From Niastella soli (GTDB lineage Bacteria > Bacteroidota > Bacteroidia > Chitinophagales > Chitinophagaceae), in contig NZ_JAGHKO010000004.1 in NCBI RefSeq assembly GCF_017742245.1, positions 744,001 through 808,000 on the forward strand: DNA of 64,000 bases. Reading direction: 5' to 3'. The notes beneath the pieces were generated by a model, which did not search any database, was not told the DNA's origin, and was given only the letters and a program-made list of their open reading frames with translations. Shown in pieces: positions 45,120 through 54,821 of the stretch. Made by a program: the position numbers and the translations under genes. Position 1 is the first letter of the stretch. Every line of letters starts with the position of its first letter.

Positions 45120-45875
45120 TTACAACTCCAACGGCGCCTTCCCGGTCAGCCCTTTTGCATCTTTACAAAAATGAGCATAATCCGTATATCCAAAATCGGT
45201 ATAATTGAAATGATAGCCGAAGGTACGATAAGCCTGTAACGCCGATTTAAAACGTATTACTTTCTGACAGTACTTGGGTGATACCCCCGTATGCTCCAAA
45301 AAATACCGCCTGAGCGATGCATAGGTGATATGATGCCGGTTGCATAATGACTGTATACTTTCCGGCTGACAGTATTGCGCATTTGAAAAAACGTGGGTGA
45401 ACAACTCCACATATTGCTGTTTATATCCGGTCATAAACGGCTGATAGCGCAACAGCCGGGTTTCAAATAAATTGACCCGATGCCGGAATGAAGGCAGATC
45501 AGCCAACTGCCAGGCAGAAAAGTCCCTGAATAAATGAGGGATCGCTACCTGATCATTTTGAATGGCATTAGGAGGAACCGGGCACAACGTGTTAAAGACG
45601 CCGGGTTTCAGCTTGGCATAAAATGCTTTACTACCCGGTTTATAGGAGCCGGTAACGCACTGGGTCAAATGCCCCATCAGGCGAATAGGCTGTTCATTCA
45701 AAAGATCGATGGCAATAAGCGTATTGACCGAAGGCAATCCGGTGATATGAAGGGGGCCTGAAGCAAGGGTGGTATCTATTTCAAAATAATAAGCGATGCA
45801 GCCAGCCAATGCCTGCTGCGGATAGGCTATCCGCAGAAAAGAAGATCGTTCATTTTCAAAAACCACTTTGCCCAT
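45120..45875 (-). CDS. AraC-like transcriptional regulator
   Basis: 251 residues. The first 150 residues are a beta-rich ligand-like domain (ITGLPSVNTLIAIDLLNEQP), and the last 100 are two AraC helix-turn-helix units (CNRHHITYASLRRYFLEHTG and YTDYAHFCKDAKGLTGKAP). It lies 3 bases after the unknown gene upstream on the same strand and therefore belongs to the same message as that gene and the GNAT gene. Targets are unknown. Confidence 0.85.
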   Translation of the reverse strand: MGKVVFENERSSFLRIAYPQQALAGCIAYYFEIDTTLASGPLHITGLPSVNTLIAIDLLNEQPIRLMGHLTQCVTGSYKPGSKAFYAKLKPGVFNTLCPVPPNAIQNDQVAIPHLFRDFSAWQLADLPSFRHRVNLFETRLLRYQPFMTGYKQQYVELFTHVFSNAQYCQPESIQSLCNRHHITYASLRRYFLEHTGVSPKYCQKVIRFKSALQAYRTFGYHFNYTDFGYTDYAHFCKDAKGLTGKAPLEL

Positions 45876-45878
45876 AAG

Positions 45879-46820
45879 CTACAACAGTCCTTCCTCCAGC
45901 TTATTCAGTAATTCCAGTCCGAACCCTGAAATAAAGAACCGTTCTTTTTTATTATTGAGGAATTGTTGAGTCCAGTCTACCAGTCCACCATCAGCAATTT
46001 CAAAGTCCCGTTGCTGTAAAGTGATCACCGCTTTGAACTGAAGCCCCTTATAATAATTGTTGGAACCGGGGTTTTTATCCTGGGTTACTTCCAGTTCTGG
46101 TACCTGGGTATGAAGATACGCCAGCACAGCAGGAATAAAACCATCGGGATAACCAGCCCGTTGTTGCAACCTGAACCTGACATCACCTGTATTAAAAACA
46201 GTGGTCAGCACCTCTTTCAGCGCTAAGAAATGTTCTACTATTGCTTGCTTTTCAAAAGCAAAATTACCGGTATCTGTGCCCGATGATACCAGGCAGCCTA
46301 TAGTGAAATGCGGTGAAAATCCTTTTAATTGAAATGGCTGCGACCGCACATGCCGTTGTGTGGTGCAGTATTTTATATGGTTGCCGCCAGCATTATTTTT
46401 TTGCTTTTTCTTTTGACTACTGATATACATCGCCAGCGCATTGGTAGCATCAGACAACACCTCACAATTGCGTAAAGCCGAAACTACTTTGTCCTGGTCA
46501 ACCGTTGCCACCACCGAACAGGTACCCAGCTGACTAAGCGGCGATACCTGTACCGGCAGAAACTGATGCCTGCTCAGGCATTGAAGCGTTTGCAGCGATC
46601 TTTCAAGAAGATGGACGAAGTCAGTTTCCGCCGGCTGTACAAAACGATTCTTTTCATATTGCTTCAACAGTTCGGGAGCTGATAGTTGCTGGGCCCGCCG
46701 CGAAAAAACCTCCAGTAACAGCGAATTCAGTTCAGTGCCCGATAATTCATCGGCCAGTATATTGATCAGGTTCTCATTGCCCGTACGTTGGGCTATTATT
46801 TTTCCAATCTTTCCCGGCAT
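45879..46820 (-). CDS. Uncharacterised protein, possible class II aminoacyl-tRNA synthetase-like fold
   Basis: 313 residues. Segment FLPVQVSPLSQLGTCSVVAT with ALRNCEVLSDATNALAMYI, then FSPHFTIGCLVSSGTDTGNF, resembles the strand-loop-strand of class II synthetase motifs 2 and 3, where an Arg and acidic residues hold ATP. The usual motif Arg-x-Glu is only loosely present (LRNCEV), so no tRNA charging can be claimed. It might be a synthetase paralogue (HisZ-, PoxA- or SerRS-like) with a different amino-acid or nucleotide task. It is flanked by a GNAT gene (2-base gap) and an AraC gene (3-base gap). Confidence 0.45.
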   Translation of the reverse strand: MPGKIGKIIAQRTGNENLINILADELSGTELNSLLLEVFSRRAQQLSAPELLKQYEKNRFVQPAETDFVHLLERSLQTLQCLSRHQFLPVQVSPLSQLGTCSVVATVDQDKVVSALRNCEVLSDATNALAMYISSQKKKQKNNAGGNHIKYCTTQRHVRSQPFQLKGFSPHFTIGCLVSSGTDTGNFAFEKQAIVEHFLALKEVLTTVFNTGDVRFRLQQRAGYPDGFIPAVLAYLHTQVPELEVTQDKNPGSNNYYKGLQFKAVITLQQRDFEIADGGLVDWTQQFLNNKKERFFISGFGLELLNKLEEGLL

Positions 46821-46822
46821 TG

Positions 46823-47350
46823 CTATTTTAGTTTAGCCATTAAGTAATCATCGAGCAGGACTTTGTTTTTGATACTCCCCTTTTTTCTTATGCCCTCAAT
46901 AACAAATCCGTTTTTTAACAAGGCTTTTCGCGAAGCAGTATTGGTCTCAAAAACATGGGCAAAGATCCTGATCATATTTAACTGGCTAAACCCATGTTGG
47001 CAGGCAAGCCCGATCGCTTCGGTAATAATTCCCTTTCCCTGAAAAGCAGTCCCCAGCCAATACCCGATCTCGGCACTGTGCCGGTAAATATCTTCCTGCC
47101 GGGTCAAACTGATCACTCCTGCCAGCGTATTATGGTCAAAAATACCCCAGGCTTGTAAGTAAGGGTCTGCTGCTGCAAACTGGATAAACTCCTGTGCATT
47201 GGTGAGCGTATAAGGCGAGGGAAAGCTGTCTCTAATGCAAGCAGCAATAGCTGCATCATTGGCAATACCAGCGAGCGCCGGGGCGTTGGCTGGCACCAAT
47301 GAACGCAGGCTAATGCCCCGTTGCCCTGTTATTTCAACGGATTGTTCCAT
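46823..47350 (-). CDS. GNAT acetyltransferase (RimJ/RimL-like)
   Basis: 175 residues from ATG 47350; an upstream TTG would add two residues. The RimJ/L pattern is visible: LRSLVPANAPALAGIANDA, IGYWLGTAFQGKGIITEAIG (the acetyl-CoA loop GTAFQGKG) and the long C-terminal segment NTASRKALLKNGFVIEGIRK. These enzymes often acetylate protein N-termini or small amines. It is the first gene of a tight three-gene cluster with the unknown gene and the AraC regulator, so the acetylated substrate may be tied to that pathway. Confidence 0.9.
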   Translation of the reverse strand: MEQSVEITGQRGISLRSLVPANAPALAGIANDAAIAACIRDSFPSPYTLTNAQEFIQFAAADPYLQAWGIFDHNTLAGVISLTRQEDIYRHSAEIGYWLGTAFQGKGIITEAIGLACQHGFSQLNMIRIFAHVFETNTASRKALLKNGFVIEGIRKKGSIKNKVLLDDYLMAKLK

Positions 47351-47469
47351 ATGCAAGATTAAACATTACCGGGCACCTAACTGGTGTAAAAATCGTACAT
47401 TACATAATTTGCATTAACTTTTTAAGCCGCCGCCCAACTCATTAACAAAAAAGATAAATCATAGTACCG

Positions 47470-48342
47470 ATGCCTGCCAAACAGCTCCTTTTTCGCTTTC
47501 TGATCATCGTATGTTTTCAGCATGTTACCGGTATACACGAGGCTGTCTGCCAGCAAAAAGCCCGGTTCCATGTACTGGCTTTTTATACTGCCAAACACGA
47601 TCAGGCGCACATCAGCTTTGTGCATGAAGCCAATAAATGGTTTGCTCAACAGGCAAACCGGTTTCACTTCCAATACGATTCAACCAACGACTGGAGTTTA
47701 CTCAACACGAATAACCTCGCCCAATACCAGGTTGTTATTTTTCTGGATACCCGCCCCGATGATGCTGCGCAACGCACCGCGTTGGAGACCTATATGCAGC
47801 ACGGTGGCGGCTTGCTGAGTTTCCATTTTGCCGGTTTTGCGTTAACCCCTTCTGCTTATCCGCAAAACTGGAACTGGTACCATAATACGCTGTTAGGTGC
47901 TGGTGAGTACAGTGGCAATACCTGGCACCCAACGCCTGCCATCTTACGGGTTGAAAAAAGAGATCACCCGGTAACCCGGTACCTGCCGCAAACGTTTACA
48001 TCAGCGCCTAATGAATGGTATAAATGGGAAAACGACCTGCGGAAAAACCCCGATATAGAAATATTGCTGTCCGTAGACTCAACCAGTTTCCCTTTGGGCA
48101 ATGGTCCCAAACAACATGAGATCTGGCATTCAGGCTATTACCCGGTTGTATGGACGAACAAAAAGTACAGGTTGTTGTATGTGAACATGGGGCATAATGA
48201 TATTGATTACGACAATAAAACCAATAAGGAACTATCGTTTCAATTTGAAAATAAGGAGTATTGCCAACTGATCGTAAATAGTTTGTTCTGGTTGGCAGGT
48301 AAGAAAACCGGCAAAGCAACTTTATATGCGCTTTCGCAGTAG
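47470..48342 (+). CDS. Exported ThuA domain protein
   Basis: 290 residues with a hydrophobic N-terminal signal (MPAKQLLFRFLIIVCFQHVT). The ThuA fold follows: VLAFYTAKHDQAHISFVHEA, the QVVIFLDTRPD strand, GGGLLSFHFAGFA and the KYRLLYVNMGHND end. ThuA-like proteins resemble class I glutamine amidotransferase folds but lack that activity; they are linked to trehalose or sugar catabolism. Whether this one has enzymatic function is not known. It abuts the stop codon of the convergent hybrid-kinase gene with no spacer. Confidence 0.87.
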   Translation: MPAKQLLFRFLIIVCFQHVTGIHEAVCQQKARFHVLAFYTAKHDQAHISFVHEANKWFAQQANRFHFQYDSTNDWSLLNTNNLAQYQVVIFLDTRPDDAAQRTALETYMQHGGGLLSFHFAGFALTPSAYPQNWNWYHNTLLGAGEYSGNTWHPTPAILRVEKRDHPVTRYLPQTFTSAPNEWYKWENDLRKNPDIEILLSVDSTSFPLGNGPKQHEIWHSGYYPVVWTNKKYRLLYVNMGHNDIDYDNKTNKELSFQFENKEYCQLIVNSLFWLAGKKTGKATLYALSQ

Positions 48343-51300
48343 TTATGCGGGAAGATAAAGGTGAATAGTGGCGCCCTCATTTTCTTTGCCTTCTGCCATA
48401 ATAAAACCGTTATGGTTCTCTACCACTTTTTTGGCAATGGCCAGGCCAATACCTGTTCCTTCATAATCTTTGCGGCCATGCAAGCGTTGGAACAGACCAA
48501 ATATTTGTTCACTGAATTTGGGATCAAAGCCGGTACCATTGTCTGCCAGGGAAATATGCCAGTATTTCTTTTCCATATTAACAGCAGCCTTATCGATGGT
48601 TTTACCATCAACCACTTCACTTTTTATAGTAATATGGGGTGGCACGTTTGTCCGCGCAAACTTGATGGAGTTGGTAATGAGGTTGGTGAATAACTGCTTG
48701 AACTGAAATGAGATTATAGGTAAAATGGGTAGTCGTCCGCATTCTATCACCGCACCAGTGGCGGTTATTTTTTCCCACAACTCCTGTTTTACTTCTGCCA
48801 GGAGGCTGTTGAGATCGGTCTTTTCAAAATGCTTTTGCGAAGTATTGGTGCGGGAATAGGTAAGCAGGTCGTTGATCAACAACTGCATTCTGTTGGCGGC
48901 ATTATCCATCCGATAAAAGAAATTCTTTCCTTCATCGCTCAACACATTTATTTCCTTTTCCAGAATACGTTTACTGAACATCTGGATCTTACGCAAAGGC
49001 TCCTGCAGATCATGACTGCTCACATAGGCGAATGAGGTCAATTCTTCATTCATTTTAGTGAGCTCCCGATTCATTTCTTCCAGCTTTTTGGCATACTTCT
49101 TTTGTTCCGCAATATCCATCAGCGCTTCTGTTCTTATCTGCTGGGTCTTTATCTGGGAAGCGATCCGCGAGATCAATTCTTTGGAAGAAAACGGTTTGGT
49201 GAGATAATCATCGGCACCGGTTTCCCAGCCTACGATCTTCGACTCCTCACCCGCTCTTGCAGTTAACAATATTACAGGAATATGTGCGGTTGCTTTGTTT
49301 GCTTTTACTTCCTGTAACAATCCAATACCATCCAAAACCGGCATCATGATGTCCGTTAAAATAAGCGAAGGTGGTTGTTGCTGGATCTTTTGCAAGGCAT
49401 CCTGCCCATGAATGGCTGTAATAACTTTAAAATGGGGCATTAACACGGATTGCAGGTGTTCGCGCATATCAGCATTATCATCAACTACCAGAATCAATGG
49501 CATACCATTTCCGTCGGTCGCGTTCACATGTGCTGCATTATTTTTTACCAGCAGGGTACCGGCTTCTTCCACAAACATGTTTGTGATCATTGCATCTTCC
49601 TGATCGCCCTGGTGAACGCGGGTTATTTGCTGTTTTGGGAGGTGTTCTTTACCTAATGGTATTCGAACAGTGAACGTACTTCCCTTGCCCAATTCGCTTA
49701 TAACCCCAATATCTCCTTTATGTAATAAAGTAAACTCTTTTATTAATGACAGACCAATACCAGTGCCTTCGAAAGTACGGCCCGTTACGTTTTGCACCCG
49801 GTGAAAACGTTCGAACATATGAGGCAGTTCTGCTTCGGGTATGCCCACGCCGGTATCCATTATTTTAAGTACCGCATATTGGTCTTCAGCCGACAATTCT
49901 ACTGTAATGGTCCCAGCAAGTGTATACTTGAAAGCATTGGACAACAGGTTAAAAACGATCTTCTCCCACATGTGCCGGTCAACATACACCGGTCTAACGA
50001 TCGTATCGGTTTTTATAACCAGTTTCATTCCGGCTTTTTCAATAACGGCCCTGAAGTTAGCAACCAGGTTCCTGGTCAATGCCACCAGATCAGTAAGGGC
50101 ATAATTAGCCTGTTGCCGTCCCGATTCAATACGGCTGAAATCGAGTAAGGTATTTACCAGTTTGAGTAACCGTACCGCATTCCGGTGCGTGGTCTCAATA
50201 TTTTTTCTTTCAATTGCCGACAAATTACCTGATGGCTGATGGAGCAACTCTTCCAGAGGATTCAAAATGAGCGTAAGCGGTGTTCTGAACTCATGGCTGA
50301 TATTGCTGAAGAAAACAGTTTTTGCCTTGTCTATCTTTTCCAGTTCTGCGGCCCGTTTTCTTTCTTCTTCAATAGCCAGCATTTTATTGATCTCCAGGGA
50401 AGCCCTTTCACCAATCAGTTCACAGAACTGTTTGAAATTATTATCAAAAAGCCGGTATGGGTTCAATGCCGCAAAAATGATCGCATAGGGATGATTGCTG
50501 CCCACTGCGCTTATGGGTATATAAACGAATTGAGAGGCGGCTGATCTCCACTCCCCTTTTGGAATATCCTTAATTTCTGTATTTACTTCGGAAAGGGTCA
50601 TTTTATTGGCAGCATAGGCTTCGCCAAAATCCCGCGTACTCTTTGTGGAAGTGCCCAGCTCAATGGCTGCAGGCAGTATGTATTGTTTATTGTTTGTACC
50701 TGCTGATGCAGCGGCAACAGCAGTATTGTTATTGTTCTCTATTTTATATACAGTGGCAAAAGGAAAATCTTTATGGTTCTTTCCCAATGCTTCGGCTATG
50801 TTCCGGTAAATAACGTCTAATGATTTTTCATCAAAAGCGATGGCGCCCAGATCACGTAGGGTTTGCAGTGACCTTTCATTAATAACGCGTTCCGTGTTGT
50901 CGGCACATACGCAGAATAAGCCCTTCATAGAGCCATCATTGCCCGGCACGGGGCTATAACAAAACGACACATATACTTCTTCCTGGTAACCTTTACGTTC
51001 CATAATAAAAAGCATAGAATCGTCATATGTACCTTCATTCCGTTCAACACTTTCAATTTTGGGAACCAACAGGTCCCAGACTTCAGCCCAAACGTCTTCT
51101 GCTTTGGCGCCCAGGGCCAACGGATGCTTTACCCCCAAAAAATGCGCATACTGGTCGTTATAAATATTGATACGAGAAGGTCCCCACCATACAAACATGG
51201 GTTGCGCTGAGGTAAGAATAATGCGAATACAGGTCTTTAAACCCTGTTCCCAGGATTCCGGATCTCCCAGTTGCGAGTTTCCCCAGTCAAAGTTTCGAAT

Positions 51301-51384
51301 CCGCTCTCCCATTTCACCACCGCCCGAAAGAAAATCCAACTGTTTAGTTATCGATATGTTTTTATTCATGTTAATGTATGCCAT
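48343..51384 (-). CDS. Hybrid two-component kinase with two kinase cores
   Basis: 1013 residues. Order: PAS domain (about 22-165, WGPSRINIYNDQYAHFLG), GAF (about 180-335), first HisKA (His364 in SNISHEFRTPL) and HATPase (N, G1 and G2 boxes to about 578), receiver (about 628-745, phospho-Asp678 in LILTDIMMP), second HisKA (His791 in SSHDLQEPLRKI) and second HATPase (to the end, GTGIGLAIAKKVVEN). Two complete kinases flank one receiver, and there is no output domain. No membrane helix is visible, so the sensor is cytosolic. ATG 51384 is used; a second in-frame ATG five codons on is possible. The FAD oxidoreductase lies divergently. Confidence 0.92.
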   Translation of the reverse strand: MAYINMNKNISITKQLDFLSGGGEMGERIRNFDWGNSQLGDPESWEQGLKTCIRIILTSAQPMFVWWGPSRINIYNDQYAHFLGVKHPLALGAKAEDVWAEVWDLLVPKIESVERNEGTYDDSMLFIMERKGYQEEVYVSFCYSPVPGNDGSMKGLFCVCADNTERVINERSLQTLRDLGAIAFDEKSLDVIYRNIAEALGKNHKDFPFATVYKIENNNNTAVAAASAGTNNKQYILPAAIELGTSTKSTRDFGEAYAANKMTLSEVNTEIKDIPKGEWRSAASQFVYIPISAVGSNHPYAIIFAALNPYRLFDNNFKQFCELIGERASLEINKMLAIEEERKRAAELEKIDKAKTVFFSNISHEFRTPLTLILNPLEELLHQPSGNLSAIERKNIETTHRNAVRLLKLVNTLLDFSRIESGRQQANYALTDLVALTRNLVANFRAVIEKAGMKLVIKTDTIVRPVYVDRHMWEKIVFNLLSNAFKYTLAGTITVELSAEDQYAVLKIMDTGVGIPEAELPHMFERFHRVQNVTGRTFEGTGIGLSLIKEFTLLHKGDIGVISELGKGSTFTVRIPLGKEHLPKQQITRVHQGDQEDAMITNMFVEEAGTLLVKNNAAHVNATDGNGMPLILVVDDNADMREHLQSVLMPHFKVITAIHGQDALQKIQQQPPSLILTDIMMPVLDGIGLLQEVKANKATAHIPVILLTARAGEESKIVGWETGADDYLTKPFSSKELISRIASQIKTQQIRTEALMDIAEQKKYAKKLEEMNRELTKMNEELTSFAYVSSHDLQEPLRKIQMFSKRILEKEINVLSDEGKNFFYRMDNAANRMQLLINDLLTYSRTNTSQKHFEKTDLNSLLAEVKQELWEKITATGAVIECGRLPILPIISFQFKQLFTNLITNSIKFARTNVPPHITIKSEVVDGKTIDKAAVNMEKKYWHISLADNGTGFDPKFSEQIFGLFQRLHGRKDYEGTGIGLAIAKKVVENHNGFIMAEGKENEGATIHLYLPA

Positions 51385-51610
51385 GATACAAGCATCGGTT
51401 TTCCATATATATAATATATATATTTTCTACTACCTCAGGTTGAGCAATAACTTGCCCATCAAAATGCAAAACGCCAATATAAATGCTATCTGTAAAACTA
51501 TAGAAATCATTTACAGTAAGCATTTAAAAGGTAATGCGCAACTTTCTGCATTACACGTTTCAAATGATATGCCATTGAACAGTGGCACATTTCTTAATTA
51601 GCATTTGTAC

Positions 51611-52813
51611 ATGGACTTAAGATCAGAATACCCTTTCTGGCTGCTTGACAAAGGAATCATTCATTCCTATCCTTCTCTGCAAAATGACCTACGCACCGAT
51701 GTGGTGATCATGGGCGCCGGCATTAGTGGTGCATTGGCGGCCTGGTGTTTAGTACATGCGGGTTTTAAAACCGTGGTGGTAGACAAGCGCCATGTAGGCA
51801 TGGGCAGTACGGCTGCCAGTACGGCCTTATTGCAATATGAAATTGATACTCCCCTCACAGAACTGATTGGCTTACGGGGTGAACGGGATGCAGTGCGCAG
51901 TTACCTGCTTTGTCTGAAAGCCATCGATGACCTCGAAAACATTTGCGGCCAATGGCCGGAAGCCGGTTTTACGAGACATCCCAGCTTGCAATTCGCCTCC
52001 TACAAAAAAGATGTGGCCGCCCTGGAACGGGAATTTACGCTTCGCAAACAATATGGCTTTGCATTGCAATGGCTCGACAAAAACGCCATAAACGACAAAT
52101 TCGGATTTAAAAAAGAAGCTGCCCTGCTATCGCGTGACGGAGCCGCCATAAAAGCATATAGCCTTACGCATGCCTTGTTGCATCGTTGCCGGCAACTGGG
52201 CGTGGAAGTATATGACCATACCGCTATTTCGCATTTTCGCGAAAACCAGCGCGGAGTAGCCCTGATAACCGAAGAAGGTAAAAAGATCAGGGCCCGGAAA
52301 CTGGTGATCGCCTGTGGATATGAATCGGCCCAATACATTCCACAAAAAGTGCAAACCCTGCAATCGACCTATGCCATCATCAGCGAAGCCTGTAATACCA
52401 ACCAGCACTGGTATCGCAATGCCCTGATATGGGAAACGGCGCGCCCCTATTTATACCTGAGAACAACCGCCGATAACCGTATTCTGGTTGGGGGCAGGGA
52501 TGATGATTTTAGCAGTCCTTACCTGCGCGACCGGGCCCTGCCGGCAAAAGCCAGGGCGCTTGAAACGACATTCAGGAAGTTATTTCCCCATATCCGTTTC
52601 AGAACTGATTTTAAATGGGCCGGCACATTTGCTTCCACAAAAGATGGCCTGCCCTATATTGGCAGCCTGCCCGGCAAACCACATACATATTTTGCACTCG
52701 GGTTGGGTGGTAATGGGATAACATTCAGCATAATAGCAGCACAGATCATAACCCGGCTGGCATTGGGCCTTAAGGACGATGATGCCCGTCTTTTTGGTTT
52801 TAATCGTTCCTGA
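51611..52813 (+). CDS. FAD-dependent oxidoreductase (DAO family)
   Basis: 400 residues from ATG 51611; an in-frame TTG just upstream is less likely. The dinucleotide motif VVIMGAGISGALAAWC begins near residue 29 and the flavin tail is in VDKRHVGMGSTAASTALLQ. The C-terminal flavin contact is YFALGLGGNGITFSIIA. This is the DadA/GlpD-type amine or glycerol-oxidising fold. Some relatives carry a C-terminal Rieske domain; here the chain ends at about residue 400 without one. Substrate unknown. The next gene, an SDR oxidoreductase, starts 52 bases later on the same strand and may be co-transcribed. Confidence 0.88.
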   Translation: MDLRSEYPFWLLDKGIIHSYPSLQNDLRTDVVIMGAGISGALAAWCLVHAGFKTVVVDKRHVGMGSTAASTALLQYEIDTPLTELIGLRGERDAVRSYLLCLKAIDDLENICGQWPEAGFTRHPSLQFASYKKDVAALEREFTLRKQYGFALQWLDKNAINDKFGFKKEAALLSRDGAAIKAYSLTHALLHRCRQLGVEVYDHTAISHFRENQRGVALITEEGKKIRARKLVIACGYESAQYIPQKVQTLQSTYAIISEACNTNQHWYRNALIWETARPYLYLRTTADNRILVGGRDDDFSSPYLRDRALPAKARALETTFRKLFPHIRFRTDFKWAGTFASTKDGLPYIGSLPGKPHTYFALGLGGNGITFSIIAAQIITRLALGLKDDDARLFGFNRS

Positions 52814-52865
52814 TACTTTAGAAAGCAGGCACAGTTTTTTTCCCGCTATCAAGAAATACATAGCC

Positions 52866-53699
52866 ATGAAACCGAACCAAGCATTGCCCGGCAGTGAAAA
52901 ACAGATGGATCACAAACCCATAGTTGATGATGTTACCCACCAGCCTGGTGGTAAATTGAAAAACAAGATCGCCCTGATCACCGGTGGCGACAGCGGCATT
53001 GGAAAAGCAGTAGCCATATTGTTTGCCAAAGAAGGAGCTAAACTGGTCATCAATTACCTGAATGAGCATGAAGACGCCAATTCCACTAAAAAGATAATAG
53101 AAAAATATGGCGGAGAAGCATTGCTGATACCCGGTGATATAAGTCAGGAAGCCTTTTGCCGGCAATTGGTAGAAAAAGCGGTAAAACAGTTCGGCCGTAT
53201 AGATATCCTCGTTAATAATGCCGGTACGCAACACCAGACCCAGGGCCTGGAAGATATAAAAACCGAAGACCTGCTGCATACCTTCCAGGTAAATGTATTT
53301 GCCATGATCTGGATCACGCAGTCGGCATTGCCGCATATGCCCAAAGGCAGCGCCATTATCAATACCACTTCTGTAACGGCCTACCAGGGTAATGCCCAGC
53401 TGTTGGATTATTCTGCCACAAAAGGTGCCATTGTGGCCTTTACCCGTAGCCTGTCGGCCAGCCTGGTCAGTAAAGAGATCAGGGTGAATGGTGTAGCACC
53501 GGGGCCCATATGGACGCCCCTTGCTACCGTTACTAATGATAAGGAAAGCAACAAACACCATGGAGAAAACACCCCATTACAAAGAGCAGGCGAACCGGTT
53601 GAGGTAGCGCCCAGCTATCTTTTCCTGGCCTCAAAAGACGCCTCTTATATGACGGGTCAGGTGCTGCATCCCAACGGTGGGTCCATTATTAACGGATAA
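52866..53699 (+). CDS. SDR oxidoreductase (YghA-like)
   Basis: 277 residues. The chosen start ATG 52866 gives the typical long N-terminal leader (MKPNQALPGSEKQMDHKP) of the YghA/YhxC SDR group, and it removes an improbable 29-residue extension that overlaps the upstream gene. The nucleotide site TGGDSGIGKAVA, NNAGTQHQTQG, the catalytic YSATK (Tyr-x-x-x-Lys) and PGPIWTPL are complete. It should reduce an aldehyde or ketone with NAD(P)H. It follows the FAD enzyme on the same strand and converges on the MscS gene (3-base gap). Confidence 0.9.
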   Translation: MKPNQALPGSEKQMDHKPIVDDVTHQPGGKLKNKIALITGGDSGIGKAVAILFAKEGAKLVINYLNEHEDANSTKKIIEKYGGEALLIPGDISQEAFCRQLVEKAVKQFGRIDILVNNAGTQHQTQGLEDIKTEDLLHTFQVNVFAMIWITQSALPHMPKGSAIINTTSVTAYQGNAQLLDYSATKGAIVAFTRSLSASLVSKEIRVNGVAPGPIWTPLATVTNDKESNKHHGENTPLQRAGEPVEVAPSYLFLASKDASYMTGQVLHPNGGSIING

Positions 53700-53702
53700 G
53701 CA

Positions 53703-54518
53703 TTAAAGATGCGGAGTAACGGCCGCATGTATTTGCCGTAAAACTTTATCGCGGATATTATTGAATCCCATTTCAATGGTATTGTCGATCCAGCAATGTA
53801 CTTCCATTTTAACTGTATCACCATTATAATCGGTAAACAAAACCTGCACTCTGTCATCCTTCACCTCAGCAACACTGGCTAAAGCATCTTTTATTTGTTG
53901 TTCAATAACCTGTAAATTCAACTTACCGGAAAAAGTAAGCAATACATCAATGCGCCGTTTACCGCTCAGGGAATAATTGGTAATTGGTTTTTGAAATATT
54001 TCCTTATTCGGCAACATGATGTGCAGGCCCTGAAAAGTACGAATGGTGGTTGAACGTAGTTGTATCTCTTCTACAATACCGGTAAAACCGTTTGTATCTA
54101 CGATATTGCCCACATCGAAGGGTTTTCTGAAAATGATAAATACCCCCGAAATAAAATTGGCCGTGAGGTCCTGAAAAGCAAAACCCAGGGCCAGCCCAAT
54201 AATACCGGCTCCAGCCAGTAAAGAAGCAATGGTTTTTTCAAGATGCAGTAATTGCAAACTGATAAAAAGGCCTACCAATAAGATAACAATAAAAAATATG
54301 CTGGAAAACAACCCGCTGATAGTGGGTTTATGGGATACCCTTGTCAACAGCCTGAACACTATTTTTCGCAGGAATTTGGCCATAAAAAAGAAAACGGTAA
54401 AAACGAGAATGGCCAATATCAGATTAGGCAGCATTTTTATCAATAGCACTAACCAGGACGCTAACTTTTGCTTTATCAGTTCGAACCATTTTTCCATGGC
54501 GAATAACATTTGATACAT
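53703..54518 (-). CDS. Small-conductance mechanosensitive channel (MscS family)
   Basis: 271 residues. The ATG at 54518 gives MYQMLFAMEKWFEL, a good amphipathic start; an upstream in-frame TTG would add ten residues. Helices near 26-50, 65-85 and 90-120 include the pore-lining TM3 (IASLLAGAGIIGLALGFAFQ, with Gly/Ala packing). The beta domain PFDVGNIVDTNGFTGIVEEI follows, then the cytoplasmic vestibule. It opens under membrane tension to release solutes at osmotic downshift. No regulatory element is visible. Confidence 0.92.
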   Translation of the reverse strand: MYQMLFAMEKWFELIKQKLASWLVLLIKMLPNLILAILVFTVFFFMAKFLRKIVFRLLTRVSHKPTISGLFSSIFFIVILLVGLFISLQLLHLEKTIASLLAGAGIIGLALGFAFQDLTANFISGVFIIFRKPFDVGNIVDTNGFTGIVEEIQLRSTTIRTFQGLHIMLPNKEIFQKPITNYSLSGKRRIDVLLTFSGKLNLQVIEQQIKDALASVAEVKDDRVQVLFTDYNGDTVKMEVHCWIDNTIEMGFNNIRDKVLRQIHAAVTPHL

Positions 54519-54566
54519 ATCAAGCCTGTTCCTATAATTCAATGCCAACCCTCTTTCTAACCATAG

Positions 54567-54821
54567 ATGGTTAAACAGCGCAGGATAATCGACGCATTGG
54601 GGAAAACCTACCCCGAGGTAAGTCTGGGCTATTTGCCAAAACGTGCCCCAAAAGCAAACAGGAAAGATTTAAAAAGGGACAGCTCGTTTTTTGCAAGCGA
54701 CAGACATACCTATTTCGTCACTGAATTTGCCCGGTTTTATAATGCGCATGTAGTATTTTCTCACTCCCTGATTTCGACAGACAAAGAGCAACTTCAGAAT
54801 TGTGTAAAAATTAAATTTTAA
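54567..54821 (+). CDS. Short unassigned frame
   Basis: 84 codons, basic N-terminal part (RAPKANRKDLKRDSSFFAS) with no recognised motif, signal or membrane helix. It stands at the edge of an 820-bp gene-poor stretch that also contains fragments, so it may be a remnant. Coding is not established. Confidence 0.25.
   Translation: MVKQRRIIDALGKTYPEVSLGYLPKRAPKANRKDLKRDSSFFASDRHTYFVTEFARFYNAHVVFSHSLISTDKEQLQNCVKIKF

Noticed and set aside
52818-53561. 247-codon minus-strand frame
   Set aside because: Antisense to an SDR gene with complete catalytic motifs.
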